Assembly (NCBI GenBank): GCA_036504515.1 | Contig: DASXVA010000001.1 | Location: 248,001-312,000, forward strand | From: AWTP1-18 sp036504515 | GTDB taxonomy: Bacteria; Pseudomonadota; Gammaproteobacteria; Burkholderiales; Rhodocyclaceae | DNA length: 64,000 nt | Direction: 5' to 3' | Shown here: one piece after another, positions 1 to 8,219 of the stretch | How positions within the stretch are numbered: position 1 is the first letter of the stretch | Layout: every line of letters starts with the position of its first letter | Notes under the pieces: model-generated | Database searches by the model: none | Seen by the model: the letters and a program-made list of their open reading frames with translations, nothing else | What the model was told of the DNA's origin: nothing | Position numbers and translations under genes: made by a program

Positions 1-3000
1 GGGCCTTGCCGGCGGGGCGCTCGTGCTGCTGGCGCAGGCCGTGCCAGGTGCCGACCACTTCCTTCCGGCTGTCGTCGGCGTAGATCACCACATCGTCACC
101 GACGCGGTTGGCGGGGAAAAGACCGAAGACGGCATTGGCCGTGAACCACTTTTCCATGAGGATTTTCGCCAGCATCTTGCGACCGTCGTTCCACACATTG
201 CGGGCGGCTTCGCCGACGATGGCATCGTCGAGAATCTTCGGGTAACTGCCGGCCAGATCCCAGGTCTGGAAGAAGGGACCCCAGTCGATGTAGTCGGAGA
301 TGGTGGTCAGGGAAACATCCTTGAGGACAGTGAGGCCCAGCTTCTTCGGCTTGACCGGGGCGTAACTCAGCTTGGCGGCATTCGCTCTAGCTTCGGCAAT
401 GGTCACCAGTTTGACCCCGGCCTTGTTGGCGTGCTGGCTGCGCACCTTGTCGTAGTCAGCAGCGATCTCGGCCTTGTAGCCGGCAGCCTGGTCGATGGAA
501 AGCAGCTTAGTGACCACACCCACGGCGCGGGAAGCATCGGGCACATAGACCACGGGGCCGTCGTAATGGGGCGCAATCTTGATGGCGGTATGGGCGCGGC
601 TGGTGGTGGCACCGCCGATCAAGAGAGGAATCGCGTCGCCTCCGGAACTCTCGCCAAAACCCTGGCGCTTCATTTCTGCCGCCACTGCACTCATTTCCTC
701 CAGGGAGGGCGTGATCAGTCCGGACAAGCCGATGGCCTGGGCGCCATGCTCCCGGGCGGCGTTGAGAATCTTGTCGGTGGACACCATCACGCCGAGATCC
801 ACCACGTCGTAACCGTTGCAACCCAGCACCACGCCGACGATGTTCTTACCGATGTCGTGCACGTCGCCCTTCACCGTGGCGATGACGATCTTGCCCTTGC
901 TGCTGGCGCCGGTGCGCAGCTTTTCTTCCTCGATGTAGGGAATCAAGTGGGCCACGGCCTGCTTCATGACCCGGGCGGATTTCACCACCTGGGGCAGGAA
1001 CATTTTGCCCGCGCCGAACAGATCGCCCACGGTGTTCATGCCATTCATGAGGGGACCTTCAATCACGGACAGGGGCGGCTTGCCGGCGGCGAACAAAGCG
1101 GCACGGCATTCCTCGGTATCGGCCACCACGTACTCGGTGATGCCCTTGACCATGGCGTGTTCCAGGCGCTTTTCCACGGACCACTGGCGCCAGGCCAAAT
1201 CCTGCACTTGCTCCTTGGCCTGACCCTTCACGTTCTGGGCGAACTCCACCAAAGCATCGCCGGCACCAGCCTTGCGATTGAGCACCACGTCTTCCACCTT
1301 CTCCCGCAACACGGGTTCCAGGTCGTCGTAGACGCCCAACTGGCCGGCGTTGACGATGCCCATGGTGAGGCCGGCCTGGATGGCATGGAAGAGGAAGACG
1401 GTGTGGATGGCTTCCCGCACCGGGTCGTTGCCGCGGAAGGAGAAGCTGACATTGGACACGCCGCCGCTGGTCTTGGCATAGGGCAGGTTGGTATGTATCC
1501 AGCGAATCGCCTCGATGAAGTCAACCGCGTAGTTGTCGTGCTCGGGAATGCCCGTGGCAATGGCAAAAATGTTAGCGTCGAAGATGATGTCTTCCGGCGG
1601 AAAACCATCGCCTACCAACAGATCGTAGGCCCGCTTGCAGATTTCGGTCTTGCGTTGGTAAGTGTCGGCCTGACCCTGTTCGTCGAAGGCCATGACGATG
1701 GCCGCTGCGCCGTAGCGCCGCGCCAGCCGCGCCTGTTCGAGAAACTTGGCCTCGCCTTCCTTCATGGAAATGGAGTTGACGATGCCCTTGCCCTGGATGC
1801 ACTTGAGACCGGCTTCGATCACATCCCACTTGGAAGAGTCGAGCATGATCGGCACCCGGCTGATGTCGGGTTCCGAGGCGATCAGCTTGCAGAAGCGTTC
1901 CATGGCGGCCATGGAATCGAGCATGGCTTCGTCCATGTTGATGTCGATCACCTGGGCGCCGGCTTCCACCTGGTTGCGGGCCACGGCCAGAGCGTCATCG
2001 AAACGGCCTTCGAGAATCATGCGGGCGAAGGCCTTGGAACCGGTGACGTTGGTGCGCTCGCCGACGTTCACGAACAGGCTGTCGGGGCCAACGTGGAAAG
2101 GCTCCAGGCCGGACAGACGCAACTGCTTTTCAATAACGGGCACAGCGCGAGGCTTGATCGCCGCCACGCCCTGGGCGATGGCGGCGATGTGGGCGGGCGA
2201 TGTGCCGCAACAACCACCGACGATGTTCACCAGACCGCTACGAGCCCACTCGATGATTTCCTTGGCCAGTTGCTCCGGCGTTTCATCGTAGCCGGTAGGA
2301 GCCAGAGGATTGGGCAGGCCGGCGTTGGGGTGGGCGGAGATATGGGTGTCGCAGCAGTGGGACAAATCTTCCACGTACTGACGCAGTTCCTTGGCACCCA
2401 GGGCGCAGTTGAGACCAAAGCTGATGGGCTGGGCGTGGGACAGGGAATTCCAGAAGGCCGTGGCGGTCTGGCCGGACAGGGTACGGCCCGAGGCATCGGT
2501 GATGGTGCCGGAGATCATCACCGGCAAGGTGAGGCCGGTGTTGTCGAACAGCTTCTTCACGGCGAACACGGCGGCCTTGGCATTGAGGGTGTCGAACACC
2601 GTTTCGATCAGCAGGAAGTCGGCGCCCCCTTCCATCAGACCCTGGGCCGAGGCGTAGTAGTCGTCCACCAAAGCATCGAAACTGATATTGCGGAAGCCGG
2701 GATCATTCACATCCGGGGAAATGGACAGGGTGCGCGATGTGGGGCCGAGAACGCCGGCGCAGAAGCGAGGCTTGGCGGGGTTCTTCGCAGTGAACTCGTC
2801 ACACAGTTCACGTACCAGGCGGGCACCGGCCACATTGAGTTCGTAGGCCACTTCTTCCAGACCGTATTCGGCCTGGGACACCCGGGTAGCGTTGAAGGTA
2901 CAGGTCTCGATGATGTCGGCGCCGGCTTCCAGATACTCCCGGTGGATGCCCCCCACCACGTCCGGGCGCGTCAGCACCAGCAGATCGTTATTACCCTTGA

Positions 3001-3190
3001 GGTCCTTGGCCGCATCGATAAAACGTGTGCCACGGTAATCCGCTTCCCCCAGCTTGTGCTGCTGGATCATGGTGCCCATGGCGCCGTCGAGAATGAGGAT
3101 GCGCTGGGCCAGCAGGGCCTTGATCTCGGCGCTGCGGTCGGGTTGTACGGTGGCGGTGTTGAAAGCGGGCGCGATGCTTGATGAAGTCAC
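1..3190 (-). CDS. metH: cobalamin-dependent methionine synthase, 3' end beyond window
   Basis: MetH transfers a methyl group from methyltetrahydrofolate through cobalamin to homocysteine, making methionine in the cytoplasm. About 1060 N-terminal residues are visible of a family that is usually 1220-1260 aa; the C-terminus lies left of base 1. Near the N-terminus reads ILDGAMGTMIQ, typical of the homocysteine domain. The zinc motif GGCCGT lies around 2205-2220 and the cobalamin-binding motif DVHDIGKN around 837-863, so homocysteine, pterin and B12 domains are all present in order. I chose GTG at 3190 because GGAG sits 7 nt upstream; an in-frame ATG at 3208 has no ribosome-binding site. The leader carries an SAH riboswitch and a sigma-70 promoter, so expression should respond to S-adenosylhomocysteine. 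A long open frame on the plus strand (23-3181) is its antisense shadow. Confidence 0.96.
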   Translation of the reverse strand, partial: MTSSSIAPAFNTATVQPDRSAEIKALLAQRILILDGAMGTMIQQHKLGEADYRGTRFIDAAKDLKGNNDLLVLTRPDVVGGIHREYLEAGADIIETCTFNATRVSQAEYGLEEVAYELNVAGARLVRELCDEFTAKNPAKPRFCAGVLGPTSRTLSISPDVNDPGFRNISFDALVDDYYASAQGLMEGGADFLLIETVFDTLNAKAAVFAVKKLFDNTGLTLPVMISGTITDASGRTLSGQTATAFWNSLSHAQPISFGLNCALGAKELRQYVEDLSHCCDTHISAHPNAGLPNPLAPTGYDETPEQLAKEIIEWARSGLVNIVGGCCGTSPAHIAAIAQGVAAIKPRAVPVIEKQLRLSGLEPFHVGPDSLFVNVGERTNVTGSKAFARMILEGRFDDALAVARNQVEAGAQVIDINMDEAMLDSMAAMERFCKLIASEPDISRVPIMLDSSKWDVIEAGLKCIQGKGIVNSISMKEGEAKFLEQARLARRYGAAAIVMAFDEQGQADTYQRKTEICKRAYDLLVGDGFPPEDIIFDANIFAIATGIPEHDNYAVDFIEAIRWIHTNLPYAKTSGGVSNVSFSFRGNDPVREAIHTVFLFHAIQAGLTMGIVNAGQLGVYDDLEPVLREKVEDVVLNRKAGAGDALVEFAQNVKGQAKEQVQDLAWRQWSVEKRLEHAMVKGITEYVVADTEECRAALFAAGKPPLSVIEGPLMNGMNTVGDLFGAGKMFLPQVVKSARVMKQAVAHLIPYIEEEKLRTGASSKGKIVIATVKGDVHDIGKNIVGVVLGCNGYDVVDLGVMVSTDKILNAAREHGAQAIGLSGLITPSLEEMSAVAAEMKRQGFGESSGGDAIPLLIGGATTSRAHTAIKIAPHYDGPVVYVPDASRAVGVVTKLLSIDQAAGYKAEIAADYDKVRSQHANKAGVKLVTIAEARANAAKLSYAPVKPKKLGLTVLKDVSLTTISDYIDWGPFFQTWDLAGSYPKILDDAIVGEAARNVWNDGRKMLAKILMEKWFTANAVFGLFPANRVGDDVVIYADDSRKEVVGTWHGLRQQHERPAGKA

Positions 3191-3270
3191 GGAGTTTCTC
3201 CAATCCATGACCGGGGCAGGGGCCCTTGCTATGCGGCTCACCTGTGACCCGGCGGAATGTTCCAGGGTTT

Positions 3271-3341
3271 GGTGAGCGCCGTTGAATTCAGTTTCCGAGC
3301 CTGGGGTGAAACAAGTTCAGCCTCGCAGCGCTCCTCGGAAA
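3271..3341 (-). promoter_or_regulatory. SAH riboswitch (ahcY motif) in the metH leader
   Basis: The minus strand carries the class signature: TTTCCGAGGAGCGCTGC, then GCTCGGAAA, then AACGGCGCTCACC. TTTCCGAG (3341-3334) pairs perfectly with CTCGGAAA (3299-3292), forming P1. GAGCGC (3332-3327) pairs with GCGCTC (3279-3274), as in the known pseudoknot. SAH riboswitches are known upstream of ahcY, metH and metF in beta- and gammaproteobacteria and turn expression on when SAH accumulates. The element starts next to the predicted transcription start and ends about 80 nt before the metH start. Confidence 0.93.
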
Positions 3342-3348
3342 GGCGTTG

Positions 3349-3377
3349 ATTATAGCCCGGCCTTCAAGACTGGTCAG
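3349..3377 (-). promoter_or_regulatory. sigma-70 promoter of metH
   Basis: A perfect -10 box TATAAT (3354-3349) has a 17-nt spacer to CTGACC (3377-3372), a 4/6 match to the -35 consensus. The implied start near 3342 coincides with the first base of the SAH riboswitch stem. The -35 lies inside the last codons of the upstream hoxV gene, so metH is probably transcribed independently of the hydrogenase genes. Confidence 0.7.
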
Positions 3378-4407
3378 CAGGGATGAAATCCAGGGTCCAG
3401 GCCACACAGGGATCAAGGGCATTTACTGCGGCGGCGATGGCAGCCTTCAGCCCTTCCCGGTCGAGTCCAACACGGCCTGTCAGCCAGGCCGATAGCGGGC
3501 TATCGGGATGGAAATTCCATTCGGTGGGGGCTGCCAACTGGTAATCGACGATCACGCCATTACTGACCGTGACTTCGTGCATCAACAAACCCCGGGCGGT
3601 TTCCACCAGGACGCGGCCGCAGCCGGTCGCAAGGGGCTGGGCACTGGCATTGCCGGGCAAAGGGCCTTCAGCGTTCCCTTGGGTGAACAGCAAGAGCTCT
3701 CGCAACCGGGCTGCCTTGCGTTGTCGCCAGGGTTGGGCCGCCAAGGCGGAGATCAGGGGGGCTTGCACCTGGCGGGCCAGGGCGCCGGTTTCTGCTGCGG
3801 CATCCTGCCAGTGAGGCCGGGCACAAAAATTTCCATCGAGACGGGGCCAGACGGTCAGGCTGGCAGCGGCATCCATCGCGGGCAGCAGTGCCACATGGGC
3901 TGGTGGTGGCTCAGTCACATCGCTGCGGAAGCCATGAGTCAGGGCGGTTTCTCGATCAAAAATCCAATGGGCAAATTCCGCGGCCGTGGTCATGGCGAGC
4001 CAGTCTGCGGTTGTAACACCCAGTAGCGGCAACAGGAACTCCCCGAGTGCACCGGCTGGATCAGGCCCTTGCAGACTGCGGGTACCTGCGGCGAGCAAAT
4101 CCCTTTGATCAGTGCCGAGCAGGTGCCACAGATGTTCCCGCGCAGCTTCTCTTGCCACCTCCTGATTGCGATGGGGGCTGACAACTTCGCCTTGGGCGGC
4201 GCGCAGGGCAAGGCTCGCAGCAAGCCCCTGGGCTTTGCCGCAGACGGCAAAAAGCAGCGGCGCGAGATTTTCCGCCAGGGCCGGTGGCTTGCCGATCAAT
4301 ACCTGGGCCGCCGCTGGACGACGACAGTCCACCTCCACTCCGACAATACGTGGTGATTCGGCAGACAGGGTAAGGCGCAAATGAACAACGCCAGCATCTA
4401 GGCTCAT
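3364..4407 (-). CDS. hoxV: HupK/HoxV hydrogenase maturation protein
   Basis: This 347-aa protein is a distant, catalytically altered relative of the NiFe large subunit. HupK/HoxV is thought to be a scaffold or chaperone during delivery of the Fe(CN)2CO unit to the large subunit. The large-subunit L1 motif is reduced to VCGKAQ near residue 55, and the C-terminal L2 motif DPCxxC is reduced to DPCVAW near residue 335, as in this family. TEWNFHPDSPLS near the C-terminus matches the TTWNxSPRD stretch of large subunits. In classical hox operons this gene lies between hoxT and hypA; here it lies about 23 kb away, behind nickel-uptake genes and before metH. The start codon overlaps a 9-bp tandem repeat and has no clear Shine-Dalgarno. 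Confidence 0.82.
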   Translation of the reverse strand: MSLDAGVVHLRLTLSAESPRIVGVEVDCRRPAAAQVLIGKPPALAENLAPLLFAVCGKAQGLAASLALRAAQGEVVSPHRNQEVAREAAREHLWHLLGTDQRDLLAAGTRSLQGPDPAGALGEFLLPLLGVTTADWLAMTTAAEFAHWIFDRETALTHGFRSDVTEPPPAHVALLPAMDAAASLTVWPRLDGNFCARPHWQDAAAETGALARQVQAPLISALAAQPWRQRKAARLRELLLFTQGNAEGPLPGNASAQPLATGCGRVLVETARGLLMHEVTVSNGVIVDYQLAAPTEWNFHPDSPLSAWLTGRVGLDREGLKAAIAAAVNALDPCVAWTLDFIPADQS

Positions 4408-4450
4408 GGCAGGAATGGCAGGAATGGCAGAAATGGCAGAAATGGCAGAA
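4406..4450 (-). repeat. 9-bp tandem repeat, five copies, at the hoxV start codon
   Basis: Plus strand reads ATGGCAGGA twice then ATGGCAGAA three times without interruption. The last copy (minus-strand order) merges into the ATG of hoxV, so the repeat occupies the place of the ribosome-binding site. The unit is a multiple of three, so copy changes would not shift frame but would change the distance to any upstream Shine-Dalgarno or upstream start. Confidence 0.9.
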
Positions 4451-4479
4451 ATTTTCTGCCGCCATTGTGCCTGATTACG

Positions 4480-6543
4480 TCAGAAGGAAATACGCAGGGA
4501 AGCCCGCAGGGTCCGGGGTTCCGCCGGGTGGGTATGGATGTCCGACACTGAGCCGGTTTCGCTGCGCAATTGGGATGCGTAGTAGTAGTCGATGTCGCTG
4601 ACCTTGCGATCAAACAGGTTGAGCACGGTCAGGCTGAGCTTCATGTCTCTTGACAAGGCGTAGCCGCCGAGGACGTTCACCAGAGTGGAAGGTTGCGACC
4701 GTATCGAGTTGTCTTCGATCAGGGGCCGGGCACCGAAGTGCCGCAGGTGCAGACCCCAGGACCAGGGACTGCTGTCAGCGTAGTTAAGACCGAGGGAGAA
4801 AACCTTTTCCACGGCACCGGGAATAAAGTTGCCAGCGGGATCGTCCTGGCTGTAACGGGTCCGGGAGAGGGAGAGGTCGCTATCCAGGGTCAAGGCTTCG
4901 CTGGCACGCCAGAAGGCCGACAACTCCACGCCCTTGCGCCGGCTGGGACGAGCGGGTTCGGTGGTACCGGCATCGCCGGTGAACAGCAACTCGGAAGCAA
5001 TGTCCAGTTGCCATAGCGCTGCCGTCAGTTGCAAGCCCGGCAGGGGGGCGCTGCGCAGGCCCAGCTCTTCACCGCGACTGCGGACCATGGGTGTTACGGG
5101 CGAAACAGCCGAGCCAAAGGCGGCATCCCGGGGATCGGGATTGACGCGGGTGACAGCGCCCCGGGCATCGTTACTGTGAAAGCCGAGACCGCTGTTGAAG
5201 TAAAACTCGGTGGCATTCCAGGGGCCGAAGATCAAGGCCAGTTTGGGACTCCATAGATGAGCGTTGGCATTGCCGGAATTGGCTGCCCTATCGGAATTGA
5301 CCTTGTAGCGCTGGAAGTCGCCCCGCAGGCCGACCTGGCTGCGGAACCAGTCGTTCCACTGAATCAGGTTCTGGCCGTAGAGGGCGAAGCTGTCTTCGTT
5401 CACCGCATCTTCCCGCACGGTGGACCAGCGCTGGCGGTCGGTGGTGAGATACAGCCCCACCTTGCCGATGCGGTCCAGCCGGGCTTGCACGCCCAGGGTG
5501 TTTTCCATCGTGCGACCAGCCCAGTCGCTGACCCAGCTCTGGCTGGCGCTGCCGCCGTAGATGCGGCGTTGGTCGGTTTGCAGAAACTGGTCGCCATGCA
5601 CCGTATCGGTGGCATAGGTGAAGTTGGACCAGAGATTCAGACCGTAGTCGATGGCGTAGGCATTGGCCTTCCAGCGCGTATCCCGCCCGCGCCCTGTCCA
5701 CTCGGCGGATAGACTGTAGCGATGGGTCTGACCGCCATCACTCGGATCCACGTAACCGAAACGCCCGATCAGACCGCTATCAATGCCCCGTTGCGGTACC
5801 TGGTCGGTGGAGCGCCATTTACTGTCATAGCCCATCAGGGCGATGGAGCCGCCCTCCTCGCGACTACCCCAACCATAGCGCAGCACGCCGTTGAGCCGTT
5901 GCAAACCCTCGGGCAATTGCCAGGGACCATCATTGCCAAAGACTTCCAGACCATAGAGCAGATGACCGTTGCCGACCTCGGGGGAGCCGGCCAGCAATAC
6001 CCGGCGATAATTGTTCTGGCCCACATCGATCTGGATGAAGGAACGGTCAAGACGCTGTCGGTAGTCGATATGGGCAGCCCCGGCACTGGAGAAATCCCCT
6101 TCCTCCGCCCAGTAAGGCCCCTTGCGGTAACTCATGCGATCCACCAGCTCGGGAATCAGGAAGTTCAAATCCAGATAGCCCTGACCGTGGGCATGGCTGG
6201 GTAAATTGACCGGCATACCCATCAGCGAAACGGCGAAGTCTGTGCCGTGGTCCAGATTGAAGCCGCGCAGGTAATACTGATTGGCCTTGCCGTCCCCAGC
6301 ATGCTGGGACACCACCAGACCGGGCATCACTTCCAGTATTTCCGCCGGGCGCAACAGGGGCCGATTTTCCAGTTGCTTTGCGGTGACCGTCCCTTCGCTG
6401 GCCGACCCTGCCTCCCCCACCAGATCGGCGGTATCGGCTTTCACCTCGATTTCAGCCAAGGTGGGAATGCCGGCAGCACGGCTCCAGGGCGTAACAACAC
6501 CCAGCACCATCAGTATGAATAAATTAAATTTCCTCTTAACCAT
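4480..6543 (-). CDS. TonB-dependent outer-membrane receptor, probably for nickel
   Basis: This 687-aa protein has a signal peptide (MVKRKFNLFILMVLGVV), a plug domain with QLENRPLLRPAEILEVMPGL and YYLRGFNLDHGTDF, and a 22-strand-type barrel ending in an aromatic residue (LRASLRISF). Such receptors import scarce metals or metal complexes with TonB energy. The stop of the NiCoT nickel permease lies about 14 nt upstream and hoxV follows, so nickel or a nickel chelate is the likely substrate; this is inference from context. A TTG six bases further upstream could also serve as start. A TonB-like protein is encoded in the same hydrogenase region (31286-32098), but no exbB or exbD is visible in the window. 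Confidence 0.88.
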   Translation of the reverse strand: MVKRKFNLFILMVLGVVTPWSRAAGIPTLAEIEVKADTADLVGEAGSASEGTVTAKQLENRPLLRPAEILEVMPGLVVSQHAGDGKANQYYLRGFNLDHGTDFAVSLMGMPVNLPSHAHGQGYLDLNFLIPELVDRMSYRKGPYWAEEGDFSSAGAAHIDYRQRLDRSFIQIDVGQNNYRRVLLAGSPEVGNGHLLYGLEVFGNDGPWQLPEGLQRLNGVLRYGWGSREEGGSIALMGYDSKWRSTDQVPQRGIDSGLIGRFGYVDPSDGGQTHRYSLSAEWTGRGRDTRWKANAYAIDYGLNLWSNFTYATDTVHGDQFLQTDQRRIYGGSASQSWVSDWAGRTMENTLGVQARLDRIGKVGLYLTTDRQRWSTVREDAVNEDSFALYGQNLIQWNDWFRSQVGLRGDFQRYKVNSDRAANSGNANAHLWSPKLALIFGPWNATEFYFNSGLGFHSNDARGAVTRVNPDPRDAAFGSAVSPVTPMVRSRGEELGLRSAPLPGLQLTAALWQLDIASELLFTGDAGTTEPARPSRRKGVELSAFWRASEALTLDSDLSLSRTRYSQDDPAGNFIPGAVEKVFSLGLNYADSSPWSWGLHLRHFGARPLIEDNSIRSQPSTLVNVLGGYALSRDMKLSLTVLNLFDRKVSDIDYYYASQLRSETGSVSDIHTHPAEPRTLRASLRISF

Positions 6544-6557
6544 GATCAAAAAAACGA

Positions 6558-7400
6558 TCAGGGCTTCGAAGAAACGGTAGCGCCTTCTGTGACAACAACG
6601 GGCTGGGAGCGGGAACGAACAGCAAAGAAAAAACTCAGGGCGATAAAAGTCATCACGGCAACACCGAAAGACAATTCTTTGCCTTCACTCCAGGCGTCCA
6701 CCGCCGGCAAAGTCCATTTCGCCAAAGCGAAGGCGGCGACGCCCAGGCTAATGAAAGCCACGGCCAGCCCCATAACCCGGGATGCAATCAGGGCCGTGGC
6801 ATCGGCCCGGCGCAATAGGCGAGCGATCCAGAAACCGTTGATGCCGTCGGTGGCGAGCATGCCACCCATGAAGATCAATCCCAGAGCCAAAGCATGTTCC
6901 CAGCCCCCGTAGCGGGTTGCGGTCAGGGCGAATAGCGCGGCCTGACTCAAGGTATCGAAGGAAAGGGCGAACAGGGCACCCACCAAAGCGATCAGTCCGG
7001 GATGGCTGGCCTGCTGCAAGCGTCCGAGAAAGCGGCCCTTCAGCCCCACCGGCTGCACAACTTCGCTCGCCGGCGTCCGCAGCACCGCCAGCAGATTGGC
7101 GCAACCCAGGGCCAACAGGAACAGCACCGACACTCCCGTACCGAAACCTTCGAGCCACAGGGGCACCTGGGCCGAACCGGAAGCCAGACTCACCAACAGT
7201 GCGATGGTCACGACCACGGCACCATGGCCCAGGGAAAACAGCACGCCGCACCAGCGCGCAAAGACTGAGCGACTACGGGCGTTGAAACGGGTCAGGCCAT
7301 CGATGGTGGCTAGGTGGTCTGCGTCGAAACCATGGCGCATGCCCAGCACGAAGACCAGCAGGCAGAGGGCAGTCCATTCCTGGGGCAGGGTGGTTTCCAT
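6558..7400 (-). CDS. NiCoT-family nickel/cobalt permease
   Basis: This is an inner-membrane high-affinity nickel permease of about 280 aa (HoxN/NixA type). The family signature RHGFDADHLATID lies in the first membrane helix, and a second typical block, LFSLGHGAVV, follows near residue 60-70. About seven hydrophobic segments are visible. I place the start at ATG 7400 (METTLPQEW); the open frame extends further upstream, but that part has no family-like sequence and would pass through the promoter. It feeds nickel to HypA/HypB for hydrogenase assembly. The TonB-dependent receptor and hoxV follow in the same direction, probably co-transcribed. A sigma-54 type promoter lies 40-60 nt upstream. Confidence 0.92.
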   Translation of the reverse strand: METTLPQEWTALCLLVFVLGMRHGFDADHLATIDGLTRFNARSRSVFARWCGVLFSLGHGAVVVTIALLVSLASGSAQVPLWLEGFGTGVSVLFLLALGCANLLAVLRTPASEVVQPVGLKGRFLGRLQQASHPGLIALVGALFALSFDTLSQAALFALTATRYGGWEHALALGLIFMGGMLATDGINGFWIARLLRRADATALIASRVMGLAVAFISLGVAAFALAKWTLPAVDAWSEGKELSFGVAVMTFIALSFFFAVRSRSQPVVVTEGATVSSKP

Positions 7401-7443
7401 AGCGAGATCAGCACGACAGATAAGCAGAAAGTTTAAAACTTCA

Positions 7444-7460
7444 TACAATTTTCGTGCCGA
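7444..7460 (-). promoter_or_regulatory. sigma-54 type promoter of the nickel-uptake genes
   Basis: The minus strand reads TCGGCACGAAAATTGTA, matching the -24/-12 consensus TGGCACG-N4-TTGCW except for T to C before GG and T for C in the -12 element. The same GGCACG-N4-TTGT arrangement precedes hoxM. The expected start is near 7433, giving a leader of about 33 nt. GTATGA (7446-7441), identical to the known E. coli NikR half-site, overlaps the -12 element, but no second half-site is visible. Confidence 0.6.
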
Positions 7461-7643
7461 TCTTACGCCATCATCGCAAAGCCCCTTGGTGGGCGGCATG
7501 GCAAACAACAGGCAATGGATGACAAGCAAAAAACTGGTCAGCCGGTTTTCAATTGGTGTCTCTCGCTGGCAAGCTCTGCGCCGCAGCATTAATGCCGATC
7601 CTGCCTATACTTGAAGCCTTGCAAGGTTTCGCCGAGGTGCGCC

Positions 7644-8180
7644 ATGCCGAAAAAGAGCTTTCCCTTAGCCAAGGTCTATCGCCTGCTGGAGCCGGGACCG
7701 GTACTGCTGGTAACCACCGCCCACAAAGGCAAGGCCAATGTGATGCCCCTCTCCTGGCACATGATGATGGAGTTCGAACCGCCCCTGGTGGGCATGCTCA
7801 TGAGCGGCCGTAACTACAGCTTCGAGCTGCTCACGGCCAGCCGGGAATGCGTGATCAACATTCCCACCGTAGCCATGGCAAAAGAAGTAGTGGCCTGTGG
7901 CAATTGCAGTGGGCGGAACAAGGACAAGTTTGCGGCCTTCGGCTTGACACCGCATCAGGTGGACGACATCGGCCCACCCCTGATTGAGGAGTGCTATGCC
8001 AGTTTGGCCTGCAAGGTGGTGGATACGCGGATGATGAACAAGTACAACATGTGCGTGCTGGAAGTCACCCAGGCGTGGAAGAATCCGACGGTGAAGGAAG
8101 CCAAGACTCTGCACCATGAGGGCATGGGCAAATTCATGGTGGCGGGAGAACGGATCAAGCTGCCGTCAAAAATGAAATGA
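7644..8180 (+). CDS. flavin reductase-like (flavoredoxin family) protein
   Basis: This 178-aa protein has the FMN-binding split-barrel of the flavin reductase/flavoredoxin family: LLVTTAHKGKANVMPLSWHMMM near the N-terminus, SRECVINIPT mid-protein, and GNCSGRNKDKFAAFGLTP corresponding to the family's SGRxxDK block. Start is ATG 7644, preceded by GAGG with 7-nt spacing; an upstream in-frame start at 7611 lacks one. It is the only plus-strand gene inside the hydrogenase region and is divergent from the nickel permease. Its substrate and electron partner cannot be read from the sequence. Confidence 0.85.
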   Translation: MPKKSFPLAKVYRLLEPGPVLLVTTAHKGKANVMPLSWHMMMEFEPPLVGMLMSGRNYSFELLTASRECVINIPTVAMAKEVVACGNCSGRNKDKFAAFGLTPHQVDDIGPPLIEECYASLACKVVDTRMMNKYNMCVLEVTQAWKNPTVKEAKTLHHEGMGKFMVAGERIKLPSKMK

Positions 8181-8183
8181 AGT

Positions 8184-8212
8184 GGCAGCTGAAAAGCTGG
8201 CACAACCTTTTT
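8184..8212 (+). terminator. weak intrinsic terminator after the flavoprotein gene
   Basis: CAGCT-GAAA-AGCTG (8186-8199) is followed by ACAACCTTTTT, between two convergent genes. The stem is only 5 bp, so the call is tentative. Confidence 0.45.
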
Positions 8213-8219
8213 GATCAAA

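Noticed and set aside
23..3181. 1052-codon open frame on the plus strand
   Set aside because: It is the antisense shadow of metH, whose motifs (GAMGTM, GGCCGT, DVHDIGKN) are on the minus strand; high GC opens opposite frames.
7441..7446. NikR operator upstream of the nickel permease
   Set aside because: Only one GTATGA half-site is present; no partner TCATAC at the 16-bp spacing.
7401..7643. cobalamin or NiCo riboswitch before the permease/receptor genes
   Set aside because: No B12-box or NiCo motif seen; the leader predicted from the sigma-54 promoter is only about 33 nt.
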